From assembly GCA_039566865.1 (NCBI GenBank), contig CM076954.1, positions 16,144,001 through 16,208,000 of the forward strand: a stretch of DNA of 64,000 nt, read 5' to 3'. A program made the translations under genes and the position numbers. Below the pieces are notes generated by a model. The model was not told the origin of the DNA and searched no databases. It was given only the letters and a program-made list of their open reading frames with translations. Source of the stretch: Aurelia coerulea (taxonomy: Eukaryota; Cnidaria; Scyphozoa; Semaeostomeae; Ulmaridae). Of the stretch, positions 54,484-61,671 are shown piece by piece. The stretch's first letter is position 1. Every line of letters begins with the position of its first letter.

Positions 54484-55205
54484 GACTTTCTGACTGACCT
54501 GGAGCCCCCTCTTAGATTACAAAGTTGGACTTTGTAATAAAAAAAATGGCAGTTTTCTGCCACAAAAAACATGTCCATAAAAACTAGAAGTCAGTCGCAA
54601 CGTTGTAGCCCGGGGGGGGTACTCCCATTATGGCCTGACAGGGGGGTTCGGTCAGGGTTAAAGAGGGCCAAAGCAAAAAGCTTGAAAAATACCCTCAAAT
54701 GGTAGTATCTTTTTACAGAAACTCTCAAATGGTGGTTTGTGGACCTAAAATTGGGCCATTTGGTAGCATCTGGTAGCGAAAATTTTTAGCAGTTTTTCGA
54801 AATTTTCTATTGTAAAAACTGATTGAACAAAGCAAGAAAACTTTAAAATTCAGCGATAATTATTGCTGCAACGACCATATTGCCATGCAGAGGAGCCTAT
54901 AGAGTTTAAAGCTTATAACTGGCCAGGAATCTTGGAATACCCCCAATTGGTAGTAGGAGTTGACAAATAGGGCCATTTGGTAGCCATTTTGTAAGACCCT
55001 CAAACCGACTGGACCCCCCTGTTATGGTAAAAATCCACAAAAGAGAAACCACCAGGCTGCTGCATTTGATTCCTTTAATTTGCTCTTAGGACGTTGCATC
55101 CGACGTAGAAGTGCGTGCAGGAGAAGAACATACTTATACAGATGCCCTTCCTGGACAAGGAGAAGACTCACTTGCCGCCGCCGCCGTAGATGGTTCAAGA
55201 AATGA
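38480..55205 (+). CDS. Secreted acidic-pro / Arg-rich four-Cys peptide precursor (orphan)
   Basis: Four coding exons (38486-38543, 39740-39850, 51256-51420, 55090-55205) splice at GT/AG sites in phase 1 every time and total 450 bp: 149 residues plus TGA. Residues 1-19 are a signal peptide (WIAVLLLGASIAAV core). Residues 20-90 are a propiece with about 29 Asp/Glu and 4 Lys/Arg. After NDPFLSLII comes R98-R105, IIIV, then a basic tail with Cys at 114, 121, 130 and 140 (C-x6-C-x8-C-x9-C), ending RRRRRWFKK. Residues 98-149 hold about 27 Arg and 2 Lys with no acidic residue. The layout is that of host-defence prepropeptides whose acidic pro part masks a cationic mature peptide (hydra arminins are organised this way but lack this cysteine pattern). 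Function is inferred; the family is not recognised. A basic nuclear protein is less likely because of the signal peptide. Confidence 0.75.
39280..39413. repeat. Long hairpin in peptide-gene intron 1
   Basis: GTACATTTTCCCTGTCACC at the left pairs with GGTGACAGGTAAAATGTAC at the right (one mismatch) around a 10-base loop at 39340-39349; pairing extends outward through GGTACC-rich sequence. A third CCTGTCACCATCCTC follows at about 39443. Confidence 0.75.
39740..39850 (+). CDS. Peptide precursor exon 2: acidic propiece
   Basis: 111 bp, phase 1-1; acceptor TCCCTCCAG, donor GTAAGG. It adds residues 20-57: a hydrophilic Glu/Asp-rich stretch beginning NGENDQAVKENDVSP and ending SALEDP, with 13 acidic and 4 basic residues. 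It has no cysteine. Being symmetric it can be skipped or duplicated without a frame change. A minus-strand ORF over it is a shadow. Confidence 0.75.
40705..41009 (-). repeat. ACAAGG-rich repeat, copy 2
   Basis: Near-complete reverse-complement match to 28979-29281, in intron 2 of the peptide gene. Confidence 0.85.
41672..42165 (-). repeat. ACAAGG-rich repeat, copy 3, split by an insertion
   Basis: The two halves (41672-41803, 42021-42165) rejoin to match the other copies. GGTTGCAGC is present once in the others and twice here, flanking the 217-bp insert. Confidence 0.85.
41804..42020. mobile_element. 217-bp insert with 9-bp duplication
   Basis: Starts ATGGGTAGTTAGACACTGC, as does the palindromic MITE at 37318-37541. 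Inside are three direct units around GGAGGAGATATCTGCGGGGG and AGTACTGCGG. GGTTGCAGC flanks it at 41795-41803 and 42021-42029. Confidence 0.8.
42923..43074 (+). repeat. 5' LTR (152 bp)
   Basis: Starts TGTTGGAC and ends GGCAACA, identical by eye to the copy at 47714-47865. It is short for a Gypsy LTR. It contains ATTCGGTTACAGT (43003-43015), whose exact reverse complement is in the leader just after the LTR, which suggests the transcript begins at about 43003 and primes its own reverse transcription. Confidence 0.95.
43075..43093 (+). promoter_or_regulatory. 19-nt leader, putative self-priming site
   Basis: Between the LTR end and the gag ATG there are only 19 bases. Thirteen of them (ACTGTAACCGAAT, 43077-43089) are the exact reverse complement of LTR bases 43003-43015. 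No match to a tRNA 3' end (no TGG at the LTR border) is seen. This is the Tf1/sushi arrangement, in which the 5' end of the RNA folds back as primer. Confidence 0.75.
43094..43990 (+). CDS. gag: Gypsy gag (298 aa), ends at leaky-type UGA CUAG
   Basis: Starts at MDASKSSILCF; an upstream in-frame extension into the LTR is not needed. The first two thirds form a retrotransposon-gag helical domain (including YAYKLLELVKLAYPSFD and VKGLHPDMQ). An Arg/Gly-rich stretch follows, then two zinc knuckles: C261-x2-C-x4-H-x4-C274 and C279-x2-C-x4-H-x6-C294, the second with unusual H-C spacing. The TGA at 43988-43990 is followed by CTAG, and the frame stays open into protease, so gag-pol is probably made by readthrough. 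It would form the particle shell and bind RNA. Confidence 0.92.
   Translation: MDASKSSILCFTGNGDVQAFLTKVEIHAALKGYTGEKLAQALASKLEGPAFDVYLRLSADDRKDPEKLKAELEKEFEKGKRNREEALSELANRPRKVGESTQNYAYKLLELVKLAYPSFDNKTLEAIAKDYFVKGLHPDMQVALKSLEKFDKAEIRTIADETTRLELAGIRSLLSDASSNKGIFGAANPYEEKSIVDSIADKVIEKLQGISLSPDDGGPRNEVNFADRNSGRGFRARNFRAPGRGRSVSSNGKSKPRQMRCRTCQSTEHLFRKCPTRFCQACGARGHDAWDKNCSNFQ
43991..45066 (+). CDS. pol: Gypsy pol, first part: protease and RT N-terminus
   Basis: In the same frame as gag and directly after its stop, so no separate start is needed (the first Met is at 44009). The aspartic protease has LLDSGAAVSIID at about 44087 (catalytic D-S-G, Asp codon at 44093) and the ILLGRDFL flap-side motif near 44308. 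RT begins with the EHKI, PIYQKPRRVP and SPWNSPIILVKKKD segments and runs to VCDFRKLNDVTKK. The frame then departs from the expected RT sequence at about 45,066, and the rest of RT is found in frame 1. This is a one-base-class break inside RT, not at a usual frameshift junction. Confidence 0.9.
45067..47700 (+). CDS. pol: Gypsy pol, second part: RT, RNase H, integrase
   Basis: Frame 1, open to the stop at 47698-47700. RT active site Y-M-D-D is at 45325-45336. RNase H starts with VEVDASDVAVGG near 45766 and keeps SDHNPL and the KADALSR end. Integrase has an H-H-C-C finger (HEMAHFG ... CSVCQ) and the catalytic triad Asp 46603, Asp 46780, Glu 46888; the last two are spaced D-x35-E, the retroviral rule. 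A GPW motif lies in the C-terminal domain (RRNGPW). The tail is acidic and then basic (RRYPMRNRRQR) with no chromodomain. Apart from the upstream frame break every key residue is present. Confidence 0.92.
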   Translation, partial: DTYPLPHIRDVIDKMAGAVYWTTLDAASAYWSMPLKEEDKEKTAFSVPRGKFEFNVTPYGLCNAGASYQRLMDICLSGLPAERTLAYMDDIAIFSRTFDEHLKDIEAVFSRLRNTGITLKQSKCAFAKESVEFLGYELSMAGIKPQKRLTDAIRDFERPTTKKDLKRFLGLAGFYRNFIKDFAEISKPLNKLTSEQVVYQWDPSCERAFISLKNELCSEPTLAFPRCGERFIVEVDASDVAVGGVLSQVQNDNSIHPVAYFSTTLSKCQQKWSTHSKEAFALLTAVRNWHVYLAGTDFVLNSDHNPLVHLRNQRDPRGKFARWLSELEEYSYTVQYLPGKLNVKADALSRTPGATANTDHFDMIFEDKVYAINHTAKDFKEQLEAEQNSDPVVGPAKRLITEGNTIREGRLKRVSSQLRIEDNILTKSGRPILPASMRRFVTLAIHEMAHFGTDKTYALLKDRFYWPNMYKFVHRFIATCSVCQRTKRDTQAPKAPLLPLHIPESPMEFVSIDIAVLPPDDSGFKYMLLIGDVFSKYIEAVPMKDQHATTVCQAFRESWIFKHGSPYFLLSDQGSNVDGNLIHELCEIFNIEKRRSSAYHSQGNGFAERNIGNIREVLRALLLDRDLSQKQWRLLLPEVVFALNTSESSVTKCTPYFIVFGRKPTLPQDLILGSKTPQATDIATASDYATETKVRLAEVYYHVATRLGLNRTQMQRQYNRNINFHNYQKGDKVWLRRKYFKTGETQKLAPRRNGPWTILEKLANGVNFRIQNDSTKKKQVVHHNRLYPAKIMDTPENAQQDDKQQNEGDIVAQEIRDKINDTFIDEDFSSSDESDTNADDREDLGQNRRYPMRNRRQRTIEGSIPWDSINVVEHQIL
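47701..47713 (+). promoter_or_regulatory. Polypurine tract
   Basis: AGGTGGGGAGGAA directly follows the pol stop and abuts the 3' LTR. It is mostly purine, as expected for the plus-strand primer of an LTR retrotransposon. Confidence 0.85.
47714..47865 (+). repeat. 3' LTR (152 bp)
   Basis: Identical by eye to the 5' LTR at 42923-43074. It is followed by the GTGT target duplication at 47866-47869, then by sequence that continues the interrupted host element. Confidence 0.95.
49098..49436 (-). CDS. Mirror copy of the 112-codon ORF
   Basis: Same reading as the plus-strand ORF at 49982-50320 with Tyr instead of His near residue 57. It exists because the two palindrome arms are almost identical, so its conservation does not by itself show selection. 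Confidence 0.3.
   Translation of the reverse strand: MQNPKTRTFFSRTFLLYVYQAPIFQERKNQRVFCHFFSHYCALVVILSSREIGLRSYFAHGVIDFRGVISLGPLLGLMRKSYQTHGYCEKRVLLGDDSDCITTNMPRIQVKK
49982..50320 (+). CDS. 112-codon ORF of unknown function in palindrome arm
   Basis: Not recognised. It begins MQNPKTRTFFSRTF and its second half (VIDFRGVISLGPLLGLMRKS, then GYCEKRVLLGDDSDC) looks protein-like rather than low complexity. It is mirrored on the minus strand at 49098-49436 with one residue changed. A GTAAAG donor-like site lies near its end, so it could be an exon fragment captured by the element. Coding status is unproven. Confidence 0.3.
   Translation: MQNPKTRTFFSRTFLLYVYQAPIFQERKNQRVFCHFFSHYCALVVILSSREIGLRSHFAHGVIDFRGVISLGPLLGLMRKSYQTHGYCEKRVLLGDDSDCITTNMPRIQVKK
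51037..51113 (+). other. tRNA-like (SINE-type) sequence upstream of exon 3
   Basis: TGGTCTAGTGGTTAAGACG is a clear A box; the anticodon arm TGCTT-GCCCGGA-AAGCA pairs 5 bp but lacks U33; GTGGTTCGATTCCC is a B box with a weak stem. The acceptor stem does not close. A SINE head or tRNA pseudogene is more likely than a working tRNA gene. Confidence 0.5.
51256..51420 (+). CDS. Peptide precursor exon 3: acidic block then (Arg)8
   Basis: 165 bp, phase 1-1; acceptor CACCCATAG, donor GTAAGT. It codes residues 58-111: an acidic block (NSDEDDTELDDNTEEDLADN) switching sharply after NDPFLSLII to eight Arg (codons CGC/AGA), then IIIVRR. The charge switch within one exon marks the likely pro/mature border; the Arg run offers many dibasic or furin-type sites. 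Intron 2 before it is 11.4 kb and holds an 8.5-kb mobile element ending only 490 bp upstream of this exon. Confidence 0.75.
52078..54281. repeat. 2.2-kb imperfect palindrome in peptide-gene intron 3
   Basis: Arms end with ATTTGACGTCGGCTTATTTC and its complement and pair around about 53,180. Inner blocks include a CTTTGTAATCATCC segment and a GATGAGTGTTGCTGC segment in opposite orientations. Arms contain small differences and AT-rich inserts. The left side (51975 on) begins with TTAAAGGTAATGTG, the same end as the piggyBac-like element at 14085, so the palindrome may be an expanded member of that family. It lies wholly between exons 3 and 4. Confidence 0.82.
54402..54485 (+). repeat. (CTTT)n polypyrimidine tract in intron 3
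   Basis: About 80 bp of TTTC/TTCC units on the sense strand, 600 bp before the last peptide-gene exon. It could act as, or compete with, a splicing polypyrimidine tract; the minus-strand Lys/Glu-rich ORF is an artefact. Confidence 0.95.
54608..55023. mobile_element. Truncated G-run element in intron 3
   Basis: CCCGGGGGGGGTACTCCC start; the interior repeats an ATTTGGTAGC-type unit; the right side ends in GGACCCCCCTGTTATGG, an internal part of such elements. It ends about 65 bp before the last exon of the peptide gene. Confidence 0.65.
55090..55205 (+). CDS. Peptide precursor exon 4: Arg-rich four-Cys mature region
   Basis: Acceptor TGCTCTTAG (AG at 55088-55089); the first two bases finish an Arg codon. 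Residues 113-149 read RCIRRRSACRRRTYLYRC then PSWTRRRLTC and RRRRRWFKK, then TGA at 55203-55205. A longer ORF in another frame (55111-55323) is not compatible with the phase-1 donor of exon 3. No AATAAA was seen in the roughly 170 bases after the stop. The exon lies between a truncated G-run element and a partial MITE, and between two large palindromes. Confidence 0.78.
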
Positions 55206-55389
55206 ACAGACACTGTTTGACATCTGCTGGACAGGAGTCTTGTTTTTACATGACGTTCATTTATGCGCTTTTTTAACTTTGATACTTTATTACATTGGGC
55301 TTTTTAGTGGGGTTGTATGGTGAAGAATGAACAAGCAATCGTGTGTTTTCCTTGTAACATATCTGTTAAAATGTGATGTTCCAGAAAAA

Positions 55390-55630
55390 CTTGGTTCAAG
55401 TTAGGCAAAATGGCTGACTGCTGGTGCTGGTTTCAGTCATCAGGCAAATTTGGTCTTCTAAAGGTCGTGGCGTGGCTCGATCATTTTTCAATGGATTTTT
55501 ACGGGGATGGTGGCAAACTTTCATTGAACATCTGAAGAGCACCATCATGCGAAAGTTTGGCGAGAATCTTTTGCCGTTTTGTCGCAATCTTCAGACAAAC
55601 GGGGCACAATTTTTTGGGACACCCTGTCCT
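55390..55630. mobile_element. Half copy of the same MITE after the peptide gene
   Basis: Only the arm from AAAATGGCTGACTGCTGG to TTTTTTGGGACACCCT is present; the opposite end is missing. It lies about 185 bp after the peptide stop and could form part of its 3' UTR or downstream sequence. Confidence 0.65.
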
Positions 55631-55912
55631 GTATGCTAATCAATTCTATCTGGCTTTACTCGTACTATACTACCGGGTGAGTCGGGAAAAAGAATCCCGT
55701 TTGAAAGAAATCTACTACAAAATTTATCTGACTGAAATCGGCCACTCTATTATGAAATTATGAGGGATTTTCCGGAGAAAACCTTTTCAAAAAACCTGCA
55801 AAAGGTGCCCAAAATCATGAACAAATTTCCCTAGCATTTCTGCCTTTATAATGGCCTTGCAGCAATGACTTGATGACGCTTTATTACTACCCTGGGTACC
55901 AGAGCCAAACAT

Positions 55913-57657
55913 AAGATCCTTTTGGATGATTACAAAGTCCGTTCTGATGATTTTGATGCTGTTTTTAGCTACAGTCGGAGAGATGAGTGTTGCTGCTAAA
56001 GTCGCCTTCAATAGAAAATCAAGCGCCTTGTATAAGGACGTGGACAAGAATCGCCTGAACAGCAATATTTTGATATTTATATGTCAAACGAGGATGATAC
56101 CCAAAAAATCGAAAGTTGCTACCCCTAGTTTGCTTAGTTCGTGCATGAAACTATTATATTGGTGCATCAGTCTCAAATTAAATGTCATGTGACATTTACG
56201 ATAACGCAAAATTACTTATGCAGAACCCTGCAGAACGTTTCTATTCGCGGGCATCTAGTTTGAGACGAGCAGTCACGAAGATAACTGTGCAGAATCATAT
56301 GCATGAAGATGTTTTGGTTCAGTGTGATCACGTGCCTTCCCCCAGTCAATGGCGCCATTGTTTGCTTGGATTCTGCACCTTTCCTCTCAACTTCACATGC
56401 TACGTTTGCATCTGTAGCCGTGTAAGAGGGGTGGGGGGTCCCTCTACCTTTGGTGATGCTGCGAATGCTAACCTCTGTGCAGGCCGCAAGTTACATCATC
56501 CTCTAAAAGTTGACTTATTTGCATAATGAGTACTTTCAATAATGAGTACTAGCATTCGCAGCATCACCAAAGGTAGAAGGACCCCCTCCTACACAGCAAC
56601 GGATGCAATCATCGCAGCATAGGTTCCAAATCTTTAACTCGGCGTAAAAAGGTGGGTGTAAAATTCAATGATCTATTTCTTCTGATTGAATAGCTTGAAA
56701 GAAACTTTAGATACTTATCTATAATTCTACCGTTGGACTTTCCAGAAATTTTGAATATTTTTCAAAATTATAGCGTATTTTACATTTCAGCTCATTTTAG
56801 GATGTGACGTCATCAAATTTCTAAATCATAAACCAGATGAGGGACAGACTTTTGCTTGATACCATATTGTTGGCATCTATAAACTATAGTTTTCTTCGAA
56901 ATTACTTCATGTTGCGTCAAACGGTTTAGAAATTACGATACTTTTACGTTTTTTTGAAAATTTTTCTTGATTTCTTGAAAAGGAAGAAAAACACTCTAAT
57001 TCTGAAAATATTGAAAATTTCAGAAAAGTCCAACGGTAGAATTATAGAGAAATAGCTAAAGTTTCTTTGAAGTCATTCAGTTCAAAGAAATAGGTCACTC
57101 AATTTTACACCGGCCTTTTTAAAGATTTGGAAACTATGCTAATCATCGCAGGTGAAGTTGAGAGGAAAGGTGCAGAATCCCAGCAAACAATGGTGCCATT
57201 GATCACACTAAACCAAAACATCTTCATGCATATGATTCTGCACATAGGTTATTTTCGTCAATGCTCGTCTCAAACTAGATGCCCACGAATGGAAAAGTTC
57301 TGCAGGGTTCTGCATAAACATAATTGCGTTATCGTAAATCTGACATGACATCTAATTTGATACAGATGCACCAATAGTTTCATGCAGAGACTAAGCAAAC
57401 TAGGGGTAATGACTTTTGATTTTTTGCGTATCATCCCCGTTTGACATAAAGATCAAAATATTGCTTTTCAGGCGATTCTTGTCCTTATACAAGGCGCTTG
57501 ATTTTCTGTTAAAGGCGACTTTAGCAGCAACACTCATCTCTCCGACTGTAGCTAAAACAGCATCAACGATCATTTGGGGTTATGAAAAAATCAATATTCA
57601 GATTTTCTTATGCTTGCTTAGCTCAGTACGGACTTTGTAATCATCCAAAAGGATCTT
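55913..57657. repeat. 1.7-kb palindrome just 3' of the peptide gene
   Basis: The ends are AAGATCCTTTTGGATGATTA and its reverse complement. The inner blocks match those of the 52078-54281 palindrome, so the two are family members. The right half is interrupted by a 524-bp element (56617-57140). It starts about 700 bp after the peptide-gene stop. Confidence 0.82.
56617..57140. mobile_element. 524-bp TIR element nested in palindrome, 10-bp duplication
   Basis: The ends GCATAGGTTCCAAAT and ATTTGGAAACTATGC are inverted. AATCATCGCA is repeated directly at 56607-56616 and 57141-57150, so the real target duplication is 9 or 10 bp. A second, interrupted copy runs from about 8568 to 9733. Confidence 0.78.
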
Positions 57658-58320
57658 CTGTTTTAATCAGACTTGGCAAAGTTGTAGATCAACAACCTAG
57701 CTAAAGATGAAACGAAAAAAAAATCGAACATTTTTTTAGTAGTTTTGGATATAAATCCACTTTTCTGAGAGGATTTGCGAAACCAGAGTTGACGGAAACA
57801 TTGCGATTTATACAACTTTCGATTGCCCAGATTATACAGAACAACATCCTTTTTACCGCTTTTCGATAGGCCGAATAATATTGGAGAAATTAACTGTTTT
57901 CTGAGGAGAGTGGTTTTGCGAAACGGCATTTCGCTGGGCACTAGAGCGGAAAGCAGAGTTACCTTAAATCAATGCCAATAACTTGTGATTTTAAGTTTGT
58001 GATTGGCCTGAATTCGCGTAAGAAAGTATGAAGATTTGATGTTAACGAACAAGGTGCATCACGCAATCACGTGCTTTAAAAGCCCATTTCACGAAATATG
58101 ACCAAATTTGTAACAAATCACGCTGCACGACCGAGTTCTTGATCACGAATTCACGAGCCTATAATATCAAAATCACAAAATCACGTGCGTAAATTAGCCA
58201 AATGACGCTTCACGTATAAAGGTGGGGGGCCTCATCCTCTTGGGAGGATGAACAAGTCTTTACAATTGATTGTTCTTGAATTCTCAAAAGCATTCCACCT
58301 CGCGGGGGTTGTTCTGCTGA

Positions 58321-60000
58321 AGATAAGGCTCAAATCCTTACTGGCTGCCTGAGCATGCCGAAATCATTCAATTTCATGCTTGTCAGCCAATGAGATCACC
58401 GCTTTCTAGCCCCTGGTGACAAAATCGGTCGTTTGAGGTAAATTTTCTAGTACACTCACTAAAACTGAAATGGATGCTAGAATACTTCAGTTATTCGCAA
58501 TTTTTTTTGATAAATCAGTTGTGGGGATGTCCGTCCAGAGTTGTTTAGGCACATAGCTTGTTTGGGGCCGGAGCTGCGTTCATTTTCCGGTCAAAGAATA
58601 TTGACTTTCGTTGAAATATCTATAGAAATCGCTACAAATGAGATATACAGATAAGAATTTCAGCAATTATGCATACTGACCTCGGCAATAACCCAAACTC
58701 CTTTACTGTTATCATATCTTAAAATTGGAGGCAATTTCTAATGATTTCTGGTAGAGATATCATTTGGGCCTAAGCTTGTCCTCGCTTAAAACTCATTCCA
58801 TTGCACTTAAAAAGTAATGGTAAAATTCTAGAGCTGAATAATGCACTTACCCATGACTCGGGCACCAGTTTGACTTCGTTTGCCTGTTTTACATTAGCAA
58901 ATTTTTATAAGAAATGACCAGTTGTGGGTGAATTGCAAAAACTTTCCTCTGTCCATATTTTTATCTGCACAGTCTATCCGCTTCAAACAACAAACAGTGA
59001 ACTTTGTATCATAAAAAGTCTTGCATCGCAAAACATTCCTATAGGACGATTCCATGCGCCTTAGCGAGGCACTCGTGAATTGTTTTCACGCATTTGGTTC
59101 AATCAGTCGATGCAAACAAACAAAAGTGCAAAACCGGGTATCTTTTTTAGCGAACCCAAAACAATGTTTTGTTCTTTTTATGTTTTGCATTGATTGAAAT
59201 AAGAACGAAAAGAACGAAATGCGTGAATACAATTCACGAGTGCCTCGCTAAAGCGCATGGGATCGTTCAAAAGGAATGTTCTGTGATGCAAGACTTTTAT
59301 GATACAATGTCAAAGTTCACTGTTTGTTGTTTGAAGCGGAGAATCTGTGTAGAGAAAAATATGGACCGAGGAAAGTTTTTGCAATTCGCCCACAACTGGT
59401 TGTTTCTTACAAAAATTTGGCAAATTAAAGAAGGCAAACGAAGTCAAACTGGTGTCTGAGTCATGGGTAAGCGCATTATCTAGCTCAAGAACTTTACCAT
59501 TACTTTTTAAGTGCAATGGAGTGAGTTTTAAGCGAGAAAAAGCTTAGGCCCAAATGATGTCTCTACCAGAAATCGTTAGAAATTGCCTCCAATTTTGAGA
59601 TATGATAGCAGTGAAAGAGTTTCGGTTATTGCTCAGGTCAGTATGCGTAATCGCTGAAATTCTTATCTGTATATCTCATTTGTAGCGATTTCTATAGATA
59701 TTCCAACGAAGGTCAATATTCTTCGACCGGAAAATGAACGCAGCTCCCCAAACAAGCTGTGTGCCTAAACATGTAAACAACTCTGGACGGACATCCCCAC
59801 AACTGATTTATTAAGAAAAATTGCAAATAACTGAAGTATTTTAGCATCCATTTCAGTTTTTGTAGGGGTACTAGAAAATTTACCTCAAACGACCGATTTT
59901 GTCTCCAGGGGCTAGAAAGCGGTGATCTCATTGGCTGACAAGCATGAAATTGGATGATTTCCGCATGCTCTGACAACCAGTAAGGATTTGAGCCTTATCT
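58321..60000. repeat. 1.7-kb palindrome flanked by an 11-bp direct repeat
   Basis: The arms begin AGATAAGGCTCAAATCCTTA and end with the complement, centred near 59,160. TGTTCTGCTGA is repeated directly at 58310-58320 and 60001-60011. ORFs inside the arms mirror each other (for example near 59,300 and 58,900) and look like shadows. Confidence 0.82.
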
Positions 60001-60011
60001 TGTTCTGCTGA

Positions 60012-61663
60012 TCACAAAACAGCGAATTGCGCGTCGTCACTACGCAGAATTTGCCTTTGGATCTTGCTTTCTTCCCCAAATGCAAGAGTCAGATAGTTAT
60101 CAAAGAGTTGATCTTTATGGCCACTGAAATGACTGAAGCTAGCCTAATTCTATTCTTTGGATTAGTTTATTTATGGAATGGAATTCTTTGGATAGTTTAT
60201 TTACCCAATCAGGGCCACGATGATACTATGGCAACCGGCATAAACGTAAAGTGGGGAGGAGCACATAATGAATGTTGTATTCTCGTTTAAAAAATTGAAT
60301 TTTACAAAAAAGACGAGGAATCATCTCTGTGATACTTCACCGAGGGGCATATCACTCTGTAAGAATCTCGCACGCCTTTGGCAAAAATCCTTTCGCTTGC
60401 AAGAAAAATCAGTAAAGAATTCCTCCTTAACCCTAATCCTACCAGACCTTTTTTTAGCCGGGGGATAAATAGCCGTAGACTGATGGGAAATCCTTGAAAC
60501 TTGGCGTGGGCGCAGTACTAACTATTCTTGGCCGATTGGTAGTTTTGGGCGTGGCCATCTCATTAAGGGACGTCACTATGACGTTGTACTGCTGGAAAAT
60601 GTCAAAATATATGGTTTTTCGGCTTATTTGCTCCAAAAACGGAATAAAGGTAATGTGAATCACTTTTTCCCTTAATACGTCATAACTACAAAATGTGTTT
60701 TCCGCCATAAATTGATAATAATTGGCTCAAAAAGCCTTGAAAGTATTGCATAATGCAATTCTATGCATTTTTAACAACATCTGTTGGAAAAAGCTTTAAA
60801 TTTGCCAAAATGACCCCAAATGGCGACCCGAGTGATGTCATCATTTAAGAATGCTGACGTTAGCAAATTGTATTGTTATTGATAAAAATCGAAGCTATTT
60901 GTTTGCTGATTCTCATAAAGTACAATGGTCAACATTTGGAGCCAATTTTGGGGGTAAAGTTATTGGAGACATTAATTTTTTCATCTACCTTTTTCCAAAT
61001 ATGGTAATGTCACCTGTCACGTGACACAATTATTCATAAATTTTATTGTCAAAATATAGCTAATAGATATTTAGTAATTATCCAAGTAATTATCCTTGGT
61101 AATTATCAGAGAGTTTGAGGGTCATTGCCTTTTGCCGCTAGAGAATATCCTGCAAAAACCGACAGGGGAGGGGTGGAAAACATGTCCCCGGTCGGATTAG
61201 GGTTAAAAAAAAATCTCGTACGCTTTTTCGGAAGAGTGATGCACCCCTCGACGTTAACAATTTTCGCTATTTTACTACCGCTGTCCTTCGGGTCCTTTCG
61301 TCAAAACTTGTCCCATAAAACCTTTCTTTAAACTGGCACATATGACCACTTTGATCAAAGATCTCCCTGCAATTGCGATGTAATTCTCTTTTGTTTAATT
61401 CGCCTATCGGTGATCTCATCTTGATTTGCTATTGTTCCATTATCAGTGACATTTGCGTCCTCCGCGGCACTTTTGAAGACGGTGTGTGTTGCTTCAGTGT
61501 CGCTAATATAACCTTTGTCTCCAACATAATGGGTTGGAAATACCAGAAGGGGATGAGCAGATAATGCCAAAAGATTTCTTGTTGGAAATTTGCTCATTAA
61601 TTCTGCACTGTGAAACAAGAAAACCATCGAAAGTCAGTGAACCGAAATATCGCGTCGTATTGA
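60012..61663. other. 3' flank, nothing recognised
   Basis: It has short C/G-rich fragments of the TTTTTCGGAAGAGTGATGC type (also near 53,420-53,560 and 60,345-60,440) but no exon-like ORF. The 61355-61627 minus ORF shows no recognisable motif. Confidence 0.5.
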
Positions 61664-61671
61664 TGTATCAG

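Noticed and set aside
54276..54578. Lys/Glu-rich minus ORF
   Set aside because: Translation of the (CTTT)n tract.
38480..55205. Sperm protamine-like basic nuclear protein
   Set aside because: The tail alone would fit, but the signal peptide and acidic propiece argue for secretion.
55111..55323. Longer ORF (MRAGEEHTYTDALPGQ...) over the last peptide-gene exon
   Set aside because: It is out of phase with the exon 3 donor, whereas the frame that fits phase 1 gives the cysteine/Arg-rich tail and an early stop; the 450-bp total divides exactly by three only in that frame.
59169..59459. 96-codon ORF in a palindrome
   Set aside because: Mirrored by a broken version in the other arm and lacking any recognisable motif.
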